From Phycisphaerae bacterium (GTDB lineage: Bacteria; Planctomycetota; Phycisphaerae; UBA1845), in the NCBI GenBank assembly GCA_021604825.1, contig BQJS01000240.1, forward strand, positions 1 to 6,268: a DNA stretch of 6,268 nucleotides, given 5' to 3'. The notes beneath the pieces were generated by a model. The model did not search any database. It saw only the letters and a program-made list of their open reading frames with translations, and was not told the DNA's origin. Positions 1 to 5,504 of the stretch are shown here, one piece after another. The translations under genes and the position numbers were made by a program. Position 1 is the first letter of the stretch. Every line of letters begins with the position of its first letter.

Positions 1-19
1 GTTCTAAGATGTACAGTTC

Positions 20-205
20 TTAAATTCCACCGCCGAGGACGAGCGAAAGCACGACCTGCAACAGGGTATTGATCAAGTTCGCACCGAGCACATCGTCAAA
101 TGCGCATCCGGTTGTTTGGAAGACCATCGCACCGCCACTGATCATGGCTGCGGCTTTGGAAAAGCGAAGCATGTTGAAACGCTTGGGGGATTTACCTTTT
201 TGCAT
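20..205 (-). CDS. Small Cys-anchored (lipoprotein-like) peptide, 61 aa
   Basis: I do not recognise a named family. From the ATG at 205 the product has a basic N-terminus (KGKSPKR...RFSK), a short hydrophobic stretch (AAAMISGGAMVF), a TTGC motif with its Cys near residue 34, and a hydrophobic tail ending VVLSLVLGGGI. This layout resembles a lipoprotein signal peptide followed by a very short mature part of about 28 residues. The lipobox is imperfect, with Thr rather than Leu at -3, so lipid attachment is inferred. The frame stays open upstream to a GTG at 265 and another ATG at 220. I chose 205 because GGAG at 215-218 sits 9 nt before it, while the other two starts have no Shine-Dalgarno. The 16-bp repeats at 221-252 are also not a multiple of three, as expected of untranslated leader. 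Similar tiny proteins with an FQTTGC-like motif occur, in my recollection, in planctomycetes. It lies downstream of the glycosyltransferase on the same strand but has its own promoter. Confidence 0.6.
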   Translation of the reverse strand: MQKGKSPKRFNMLRFSKAAAMISGGAMVFQTTGCAFDDVLGANLINTLLQVVLSLVLGGGI

Positions 206-214
206 ATCTGATTT

Positions 215-218
215 CTCC
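215..218 (-). promoter_or_regulatory. Shine-Dalgarno GGAG that decides the start of the small protein
   Basis: On the minus strand the sequence reads ATGGAGAAATCAGATATG. GGAG lies 9 nt before the ATG at 205 and overlaps the alternative ATG at 220, which itself has no purine-rich site upstream. This favours initiation at 205. Confidence 0.45.
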
Positions 219-220
219 AT

Positions 221-252
221 ATTGTCATTGTTCGTGATTGTGGTTGTTCGTG
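221..252 (-). repeat. Imperfect 16-bp tandem duplication in the small-protein leader
   Basis: Positions 221-236 and 237-252 are two adjacent 16-base units that match at 14 of 16 positions. They differ only at the sixth and seventh bases (CA versus GG on the plus strand). Each unit ends in TTGTTCGTG on the plus strand. In the minus-strand transcript this gives a C/A-rich stretch without apparent structure, ending immediately before the ATG at 220. A run of seven A residues (253-259) precedes it in the transcript. Confidence 0.75.
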
Positions 253-288
253 TTTTTTTGACCACGTCGATTTTTGGATCGCAGCCGC

Positions 289-316
289 ATTATACGCATC
301 GCAAGCGTCCCGTCAC
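289..316 (-). promoter_or_regulatory. Sigma-70-like promoter for the small protein
   Basis: The minus strand carries a perfect TATAAT at 294-289. Sixteen bases upstream is GTGACG (316-311), which shares the TGAC core of TTGACA. Transcription would begin near 282 and give a leader of about 77 nt before the ATG at 205. The -35 is only a 4/6 match; the -10 is the strong part of the call. Confidence 0.55.
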
Positions 317-402
317 CTTCCAATACCGACAAAATCACCCGCCTGCGTTGCCAGCACATTCTGACCACCAATCGCACAACATTCCCGGTGGATCGTCTTT
401 TT

Positions 403-2925
403 CTACGGGATCGGAAGCGGCAATCCCAAAATGAACGGGAATTCCACGGCCAACACGACCGCCGCGATCGCCAATATGCTCCGTGTCACTCGAACATCAA
501 CTTCCGACTTCACCAGCGACCACGCCAGCAGCAAATACAGAAATGGCAGCGCCGGCAGGTAGTGATAAATGAACATGATTCGGGGCGACATCGTCCACGG
601 AACCCAGAATACAAGGTACCCAAACACTGCGACCGCCAGCGGTGTCATGGGATTCTTGCCCACTCGAAGCACGCAGAACGCTGCCGCACCGACGCCCGCC
701 CACCAGACTGGCAAATTCCCCATGGCGTAGATATCCGTTCGCTTTGAATTCTTAGCTAGCTCGGTCGGTGATGTCGGGCCAGCGTCGAAGGATTCCGTGT
801 AGAACCAAAGCGTGCCGTCGCCCATCGGCCACTGCCATGCCTTGGAAGCCCCATCGTGCTCGAGGTCTCCGCCGACGTGATAACTCCACATCCGCTGGTG
901 AAGTTCGACGAAGTCGGAGGGACTGTTGCCGGCGCGGAAGAAAGGTCCGTAACTCACCAGGTAGACCAGCACGATCAGCAACCCCTGCCCGACAATTCCG
1001 AGTCCCCAACGAAGCGGACGTTGAAAGATCGGTTCATCGCGGTTGCGGAAGCGGACGATTGCGAGGAGCGGAATCGCGAACAATCCAGTCCACTTGCACG
1101 CGATGGCGCACCCGATAAGCGTCGCGCTTGCAAAATGTCGCCTTTGCAAACACGCGAGCGCTCCAACCAACACAAACCCGACGCAGAACATGTCATTCAT
1201 GGCGATCCGCGACATGACCAGCGGCAAGGCATCGAGCGACATAAACGCAGCGGCCAGCAGGCCTATCGCAGGACTCGAAAAGAGTTTTCGCCCCAAGGCA
1301 TACACGAGGAACACGCAGATCGTGCCCGCGATGGCCGATGGCAATCGCCAAGCGAATGCGTTGACGCCGAAAAGCCGAATGCTTCCCGTCATGATGAGCT
1401 TTGCGAGCGGTGGATGGGTCCATTCGTAGGCGCAGTCCTCGTCCGGAGCGCTCGTGTCCCATCGCCACGGATCAGTATTGCCTTGCGCCCACTGCTCAGC
1501 AGTGTAGGCATGATAGACTTCGTCGAAAACGCGCGTCTCCGGTTGGTCGAGGCGCACGATGCGCAGCGTGAATGCGAATATGATGATAACCAGAAGGGCA
1601 GCACCCCGCCTCGTCGAAATAGTCCTCGCCAAGCCGCGAAGCCAAGTGCTGAGTTGTTTCAAAAACCGATCGCACCACGCAAGTTTGAAATCAGATCGCC
1701 AGATGACGATCGCGAGGACAAAGCCGTTGACCAGGCAGATGCCAATCGTCAGTCCGATCGGGCCCAACTGTGCGGTTCGCGTGTTCGAGTGGATGTAACC
1801 CCACGCCATCACCATGTTCACAAAGCAGGTCAGCGACAGCATGGCGTAGGCATAGATCGCCTTGTTCCAAATCGGCGCGGCGCAGAGCAACAGAGCAAAC
1901 GCGGGGTAAACGTGGCGTTCATGAACACGCGTCGAACAGAAGAACGTCAAGAGAAACAACCCCGCAGCCACCCGCCAATATTGATTTGCGACTCTTCCTT
2001 TTGAGCGGATCATTTGCCAAAGCAAGGATGCAGCGCCACCAGCGACCAACGCGATCGCCACGACGCGAATGCTGACAAAGTTCCCAAGAAGCGTTGAATC
2101 ATCGACCCAGTTCTGTCCCAAGGTGTACCAAAGGTTGAGGGCATTGACGGATGCGAACGGGTAAAGCTCCATCGTGATGCTGACGCGATTCAACGCGAAC
2201 GTGAGAAGGCGGACATCTTCTGCGAACGATGCGAAAGGCAGCAGAAACGTTGCGAATGCAGCGCCGATGCAAATCAAAAGTCGAATGGGCCCAATGTGTT
2301 GCAAGCACGCTGCGACGATCACGAGCGGTACAGCCAAGATGCTGTGAGGCTTAACGGTGCATGCGAATCCCATCACCACCGCCGCTAGTACAAACCGCCG
2401 ATCGCGACAAAGGACCAATCCGCTCAGAACGACGAACGCGTGAAAGCTGTCGGCTTGGCCCCAATACGCGGAGTTGAAAATGATGACTGGGTTAAAGAGA
2501 AAAAGCATTGGGCAGACTAGACGGGTCCGCGATTGAGTCGGGCCCACCTGTCGCCATATCAGCCACGCGATGCCGAGGTCGGCTAGCAGGTTGGGAAGCT
2601 TGAATATCAGATAGGTGAACGTCGGCGGGAGGACGGCGGCTACTTTTCCACACGCCCAGAGGACGTAGAGGTATCCCGGCAGGTAGTCGCAATTGGGATG
2701 CGTGTCATAGAACTGCCCCACCCCCTCGCTGGCGATGGATTGGCCCCACGTTATAAACGTATGGATGTCAACCGGATGACCCACCAACGGCGCGATTAGC
2801 ACGCGGATGGCCAACGCTGCGAGTGCGATCGGTGCAAACGTCAGAATCGCACTTAAGACGGATAGCCGCCGATCGTTGGCTGGCGGGTTGCAATCGGCTT
2901 CGGTTGAATGGTTTAATTCAGCCAT
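403..2925 (-). CDS. Double GT-C glycosyltransferase: Gpi18-like module fused to a PMT (GT39)-like module
   Basis: This is a polytopic membrane protein of 840 residues with about 20 hydrophobic segments. It probably transfers sugars from polyprenyl-phosphate donors on the outer face of the inner membrane. The N-terminal module (about 20-410) carries D53 in the first loop (PVDIHTF), YLPGYLYVLW at 81-90, FNSAYWGQADSF at 150-161, KPH at 192-194 and RVHERHVYP at 333-341. These are hallmarks of Gpi18/GPI-mannosyltransferase-like GT-C enzymes. The C-terminal module (about 438-840) matches protein O-mannosyltransferases: FDEVYHAY at 467-474 with the expected acidic pair, THPPLAK at 503-509, SRIAMNDMF at 572-580, CKWTGLFAIP at 610-619, LHQRMWSYH at 675-683, WQWP, WFY, GNLPVWW at 736-742 and PRIMFIYHYLPALPF at 781-795. 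A basic, more polar stretch at about 410-440 joins the two. Single PMT-type enzymes are normally roughly 450-550 residues, so this is a genuine tandem. The ATG at 2925 has no Shine-Dalgarno; the stop is TAG at 403-405. Acceptor and sugar are unknown. Confidence 0.9.
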   Translation of the reverse strand: MAELNHSTEADCNPPANDRRLSVLSAILTFAPIALAALAIRVLIAPLVGHPVDIHTFITWGQSIASEGVGQFYDTHPNCDYLPGYLYVLWACGKVAAVLPPTFTYLIFKLPNLLADLGIAWLIWRQVGPTQSRTRLVCPMLFLFNPVIIFNSAYWGQADSFHAFVVLSGLVLCRDRRFVLAAVVMGFACTVKPHSILAVPLVIVAACLQHIGPIRLLICIGAAFATFLLPFASFAEDVRLLTFALNRVSITMELYPFASVNALNLWYTLGQNWVDDSTLLGNFVSIRVVAIALVAGGAASLLWQMIRSKGRVANQYWRVAAGLFLLTFFCSTRVHERHVYPAFALLLCAAPIWNKAIYAYAMLSLTCFVNMVMAWGYIHSNTRTAQLGPIGLTIGICLVNGFVLAIVIWRSDFKLAWCDRFLKQLSTWLRGLARTISTRRGAALLVIIIFAFTLRIVRLDQPETRVFDEVYHAYTAEQWAQGNTDPWRWDTSAPDEDCAYEWTHPPLAKLIMTGSIRLFGVNAFAWRLPSAIAGTICVFLVYALGRKLFSSPAIGLLAAAFMSLDALPLVMSRIAMNDMFCVGFVLVGALACLQRRHFASATLIGCAIACKWTGLFAIPLLAIVRFRNRDEPIFQRPLRWGLGIVGQGLLIVLVYLVSYGPFFRAGNSPSDFVELHQRMWSYHVGGDLEHDGASKAWQWPMGDGTLWFYTESFDAGPTSPTELAKNSKRTDIYAMGNLPVWWAGVGAAAFCVLRVGKNPMTPLAVAVFGYLVFWVPWTMSPRIMFIYHYLPALPFLYLLLAWSLVKSEVDVRVTRSILAIAAVVLAVEFPFILGLPLPIP

Positions 2926-2932
2926 GGGCGCA

Positions 2933-2938
2933 ATTGTA
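2933..2938 (-). promoter_or_regulatory. -10 box (TACAAT) placed for a leaderless glycosyltransferase mRNA
   Basis: The minus strand reads CTACAATTGCGCCCATG. TACAAT (5/6 match to TATAAT) ends 7 nt before the ATG at 2925, so transcription would start at or next to the ATG. This fits the absence of any Shine-Dalgarno. No good -35 is found at the usual spacing (GAAACA or AAACAC at best), so the call rests on the -10 and its position. Confidence 0.35.
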
Positions 2939-3012
2939 GCAGAGCATTGGGCGGAGTGTTTCTCAGTCGGTCGTGCAAACTGCGTTTGACAATTCCAGGC
3001 GTCAGACTGGCC

Positions 3013-3041
3013 TTACCATTATTTCGATAGCTTGCTATGCT
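3013..3041 (+). promoter_or_regulatory. Extended -10 promoter for the transsulfuration enzyme
   Basis: TTACCA (3013-3018, 4/6 match to TTGACA) is followed by a 17-bp spacer and TATGCT (3036-3041), with an upstream TGC forming an extended -10. The predicted start is near 3048, giving a leader of about 100 nt before the ATG at 3152. A perfect TTGACA at 2986-2991 lies further upstream but has no -10 at proper spacing. Confidence 0.45.
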
Positions 3042-3061
3042 GTCGCGCATCTGGGCAGCCC

Positions 3062-3092
3062 GCGAAGCCCCAATTGGATTCGCAAGCCCCAA
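3062..3092 (+). repeat. Leader repeat AAGCCCCAA x2 with a small inverted repeat
   Basis: AAGCCCCAA occurs at 3065-3073 and again at 3084-3092, 19 bases apart. Between and around them GCGAA (3062-3066) can pair with TTCGC (3079-3083), enclosing the palindrome CCAATTGG (3070-3077). It lies in the predicted untranslated leader of the transsulfuration gene. It may be an operator or an RNA fold, or may have no function. Confidence 0.4.
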
Positions 3093-3117
3093 CACAAGCA
3101 AAAGAAAACCACGATAA

Positions 3118-3134
3118 TTCCCGGGACACGGGAA
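3118..3134 (+). promoter_or_regulatory. Six-bp RNA hairpin just upstream of the ribosome binding site
   Basis: TTCCCG (3118-3123) pairs perfectly with CGGGAA (3129-3134) around the loop GGACA. It ends 8 nt before the GGAGG at 3143-3147. It is not followed by a U-tract, so it is not an intrinsic terminator. A role in translation control or mRNA stability is possible but unproven, and I do not recognise a known SAM or other riboswitch class. Confidence 0.4.
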
Positions 3135-3142
3135 ACGGTACT

Positions 3143-3147
3143 GGAGG
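3143..3147 (+). promoter_or_regulatory. Shine-Dalgarno GGAGG fixing the start of the transsulfuration enzyme
   Basis: GGAGG lies 4 nt before the ATG at 3152. It supports this start over the in-frame ATG at 3032, which would add a 40-residue extension unlike the family and would begin upstream of the predicted transcription start. Confidence 0.75.
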
Positions 3148-3151
3148 AATA

Positions 3152-4294
3152 ATGAAGTTCGCGACGACATGCATCCACGTAGGTCAAGACCCCGATCCCA
3201 CGACCGGGGCAACAATTCCACCCGTCCACTTCACCACGACGTACACGCTCGACGCGCCGGGCGAAGGCAAGGGTTTCGTGTACTCCAGGTCGGCGAATCC
3301 GACACGCGTCGCGCTTGAAAAATGTCTCGCCGCGCTCGAAGGTGGGGCGGCGGCATCTTCGTTTTCATCAGGGTGCGCGGCAACGATGGCCGTTCTTTCG
3401 ATCCTGCGTCCGGGGGATTCGATCGTTGCTTACGCGGATTTGTATGGCGGGACCTATCGCATTTTTGAAAACATCTCGCGACCCGGCGGCATCAATACGA
3501 AGTATGCGCAAGGCACATCGCTTGCCGATTTCGAAAACCTAATCGACACGTCGACGAAACTGATCTGGCTGGAGACACCGACCAATCCGCTGCTTCGACT
3601 CATCGACATAGAAGCCGTCACCAAAATGGCAAAGTCGCGCGGCATCACGGTGGCGGTGGACAACACGTTCGCCACGCCCGCGCTTCAACTGCCGTTGGCA
3701 TTGGGTGCGGACTATGTCGTCCACAGCACCACGAAGTACATCGGCGGTCATTCCGACGTGATTGGGGGGGCGGTCATCGCCAGAGACGCATCGCAAATCG
3801 AACCGATTTTGTTTTATCTCAAGTCTGCCGGTGGTTGCCCTGGACCGATGGATTGTTACATGACACATCGTGGCATCAAAACGCTCCCGATTCGCATGCG
3901 TGCCCATTGCGAAAACGCCCACACGATCGCGCAACACTTGGTCGGTAAACCGCGCATCGCGAGCGTGATCTATCCAGCGCTTCCCGAGCATCCCGATCAT
4001 GCGCTCGCCAAAAAGCAGATGAGCAGCGGCGGCGGCATCGTGTCGGTTTTGCTCGATGGTGGTTTCGACGCGACGAGTCGATTCTGTCAATCGACGAAAC
4101 TCTTCAGTCTGGCCGAATCGCTGGGAGGCGTGGAGTCGCTGGTCAACCACCCAGCCCGCATGACCCACGCATCGATTCCGAAAGATGTTCGAGACGCCCA
4201 AGGCATCTCCGACAATTTGGTTCGTTTAAGCGTTGGGATTGAGGACGTGGACGACTTGATTCAGGATCTCGATATGGCACTTTCGTCGATCTGA
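3152..4294 (+). CDS. PLP-dependent transsulfuration enzyme (cystathionine gamma-lyase/gamma-synthase type)
   Basis: The product has 380 residues, the normal length for Cys/Met-metabolism PLP enzymes (MetB/MetC/CGL family, fold type I, cytosolic tetramers). All key residues are visible: Y44 and R46 in YSRSANPTR (phosphate contact from the neighbouring subunit), SSGCAATMA at 72-80, Y98 in DLYGGTYR (stacks on PLP), ETPTNP at 141-146, D170 in VDNTFATP (pyridine N), S192/T194 and the Schiff-base lysine K195 in HSTTKYIGGHSD, KTLPIRM at 243-249, E328 in LGGVESL, and R358 in LVRLSVG (substrate carboxylate). It should make or cleave cystathionine, linking homoserine, cysteine and methionine metabolism. 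DCYMTHRGIKTL and MTHASIPKDVRDAQGISD resemble cystathionine gamma-lyases, whereas AESLGGVESL also fits MetB, so the direction of the reaction is undecided and no symbol is given. GGAGG precedes the ATG. A run of seven G lies at 3764-3770. The gene ends 15 bp from the convergent membrane-protein gene. Confidence 0.93.
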   Translation: MKFATTCIHVGQDPDPTTGATIPPVHFTTTYTLDAPGEGKGFVYSRSANPTRVALEKCLAALEGGAAASSFSSGCAATMAVLSILRPGDSIVAYADLYGGTYRIFENISRPGGINTKYAQGTSLADFENLIDTSTKLIWLETPTNPLLRLIDIEAVTKMAKSRGITVAVDNTFATPALQLPLALGADYVVHSTTKYIGGHSDVIGGAVIARDASQIEPILFYLKSAGGCPGPMDCYMTHRGIKTLPIRMRAHCENAHTIAQHLVGKPRIASVIYPALPEHPDHALAKKQMSSGGGIVSVLLDGGFDATSRFCQSTKLFSLAESLGGVESLVNHPARMTHASIPKDVRDAQGISDNLVRLSVGIEDVDDLIQDLDMALSSI

Positions 4295-4309
4295 GCGAAT
4301 TTCAGCGAT

Positions 4310-4750
4310 CTATGACAATTGAAAAATACCGGCCATGTTGCATTGCTGGAAGAAAACGATCGCCTGAGCAGCGAACAAACCCGCGAGAAAACCGGGCCAT
4401 TCGAGTCCGGTCGCGGATTTGATCAATTCGCTCTTGCCAATGGTCAATGCTGCACTGACAGCGCCGATCATCATGCAAACCATCGCTCCGCCAAAAAACA
4501 AAAACCGTTTGATGATATACGCTCCCAATTCCATCGCGCTGGCTTTGTCGGACGCGCCGCGGATGCCATATCCAAGCGCAACGGCAAAACACACTGCCAC
4601 AATCGCCAAGACGATTCCGACGAACACGGGCAACGACGATTGGTCTTCGGCTTGTTCGTCGTTTTTTAATACAACGGCGAGAATCATGGGCACCGGAAGC
4701 AGTGCACATGATGCGAAGAGTCCGTATTTAAGAGCGTCGGCTGGATCCAA
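4310..4750 (-). CDS. Four-helix integral membrane protein, unrecognised, 146 aa
   Basis: I do not recognise a family. Four hydrophobic segments are evident at about residues 9-28, 41-63, 82-104 and 117-140. They are separated by an acidic loop (KNDEQAEDQSS, 29-39), a polar loop (RGASDKASAME, 64-74) and a loop containing KSELIKSATGLEW. The overall four-helix, repeat-like layout recalls small-subunit membrane proteins such as rotary-ATPase c-type hairpins. However, I see no diagnostic ion-binding motif beyond E74 next to the third helix, so I make no functional claim. The start is taken as TTG at 4750 because the frame is closed by TAA at 4778-4780. The first in-frame ATG, at residue 22, would remove most of helix 1. 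A weak GGA lies about 9 nt upstream of the TTG. It follows the DUF2203 gene on the same strand after 57 bp, so co-transcription is possible. The stop is TAG at 4310-4312. Confidence 0.72.
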   Translation of the reverse strand: MDPADALKYGLFASCALLPVPMILAVVLKNDEQAEDQSSLPVFVGIVLAIVAVCFAVALGYGIRGASDKASAMELGAYIIKRFLFFGGAMVCMMIGAVSAALTIGKSELIKSATGLEWPGFLAGLFAAQAIVFFQQCNMAGIFQLS

Positions 4751-4807
4751 ATCAATTCGTCCAAATGAATGCAGGTGTTAGACGTTGCGAAGGGTTTGCC
4801 AAACTTC

Positions 4808-5248
4808 TCAACTGTTGAAATCGTCGCCAACCGGTTGGCGTCCCATCGCGCCGGCATGAACTTCGTGCCAGTGACCGATTTGTTCCTCGCCCAATTTCCA
4901 ACAGAGGTACACTTCGCGACCGTCGAGGATCGCCGGAAAGTCAACGAGTCCGATCGTCCAATCTTTGAGTTCGCAACCGATGAGTCGGATTTCGTCGATC
5001 AAATCATTGAGACGTTGCGTGCCTTGTGATGCGAGGGCGTCGAGGGCTCGGACATCGTCGGGGCGTTCTTGGACGGTGATCTTTTGGCGTTTCTTTTGCA
5101 GGTGCTCAAGCTGTTGGAACTGTGCGACAATGTCGGAAACGATTCGCTGCACCAACGGGAGCGCGCTGTTGGCTTGCGCTGGTGTGAAGAAACGCTTGGT
5201 CTCGCAACGCGATGCCGCACTCCGTTGGGTCATCTGATCGCTGTTCAT
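4808..5248 (-). CDS. DUF2203 family protein
   Basis: The product has 146 residues and matches the DUF2203 family (uncharacterised, soluble). After a variable head of about 17 residues comes KRFFTPAQANSALPLVQRIV, the typical opening. A long charged helix with coiled-coil character follows (about 35-90, LEHLQKKRQKITVQE). The family signature comes next: GCELKDWTIGLVDFPA at 91-106, DGREVYLCWKLGEE at 109-122, HWHEV at 126-130 and GRQP at 136-139. The conserved Asp, Arg, Trp and His residues suggest a binding or catalytic site, but no activity is established to my knowledge. The ATG at 5248 has GGAG at 5257-5260 with 8-nt spacing. It sits between the right-edge gene and the four-helix membrane protein on the same strand. 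Nothing looks truncated. Confidence 0.88.
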   Translation of the reverse strand: MNSDQMTQRSAASRCETKRFFTPAQANSALPLVQRIVSDIVAQFQQLEHLQKKRQKITVQERPDDVRALDALASQGTQRLNDLIDEIRLIGCELKDWTIGLVDFPAILDGREVYLCWKLGEEQIGHWHEVHAGAMGRQPVGDDFNS

Positions 5249-5504
5249 GCTTCGTTCTCCAAATCAAATCCGTCGGTCGAATCGGTGGCGGCTGAAAACT
5301 CGGCAGCGCGAGTGCAAGCAGATTGCTCAATTGAAACAATGCATCGTGCGCCGAACCACCCATCGGAATCGTGAGTCGACGCATCCAAGCATTCGACTTC
5401 ATCCAACCCCGATGGCGATATTGTGTTCGCCCGCGCGCAGTTCGTCAACGGGTATTGCGATGCACTTCAAAATGTTTGGAGATGACGTGATTCGTGTCGA
5501 GTTG
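5249..5504 (-). other. 256-bp gap with weak competing small reading frames
   Basis: No confident gene lies here. On the minus strand a 67-codon frame begins at a TTG (5448), has no ribosome binding site, and ends so that its TGA (5247-5245) overlaps the DUF2203 ATG as ATGA. Its product would be acidic at the end (DSTDGFDLENEA) with four Cys. A second frame begins at ATG 5402 (MKSNAWMRRLTIPMGGSAHD...), with GGGG upstream, but runs 143 bp into DUF2203. A third frame covers the bases before it and stops as ATGA at 5402-5399. They cannot all be real and none is recognisable. The stretch may simply be leader for DUF2203. Confidence 0.3.
5420..5448 (-). promoter_or_regulatory. Candidate promoter upstream of the DUF2203 gene
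   Basis: The minus strand has TTGACG (5448-5443, 5/6 match to TTGACA), a 17-bp spacer and CACAAT (5425-5420, 4/6 match to TATAAT). Transcription would start near 5413 and give a leader of about 165 nt. The TTG of the -35 is the same TTG that would start the 67-codon frame, so if this is the promoter that reading frame cannot start there. Confidence 0.35.

Noticed and set aside
1..22. TAAGA/TCTTA inverted repeat overlapping the stop of the small protein
   Set aside because: It is a five-bp AT-rich stem with an 8-nt loop, cut by the window edge; nothing supports a terminator.
376..400. CCACC/GGTGG inverted repeat after the glycosyltransferase stop as a terminator
   Set aside because: The stem is only 5 bp with a 17-nt loop and no U-tract.
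856..2004. Open frame of 382 codons on the plus strand, antisense to the glycosyltransferase
   Set aside because: It is in register with the sense codons, so it stays open only because the sense gene rarely uses TTA, CTA or TCA. Its product is low-complexity, Arg/Asp/Gln-rich and unlike any protein, while the opposite strand has clear GT-C motifs.
3032..3151. In-frame 40-codon N-terminal extension of the transsulfuration enzyme from the ATG at 3032
   Set aside because: The family begins near MKFATTCIHVG, GGAGG precedes the ATG at 3152, and the extension starts inside the predicted promoter.
3539..4201. Open frame of 220 codons antisense to the transsulfuration gene
   Set aside because: It is the same in-register antisense effect. 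The sense strand encodes an enzyme with every catalytic residue in place.
4288..4310. Possible bidirectional terminator between the convergent genes (GATCTGA against TCAGCGATC)
   Set aside because: The stem is short, needs a 2-nt bulge, and has no U-tract on either side.
4769..5029. Plus-strand 86-codon frame opposite DUF2203
   Set aside because: It is a shadow of a well-recognised minus-strand family with a good ribosome binding site.
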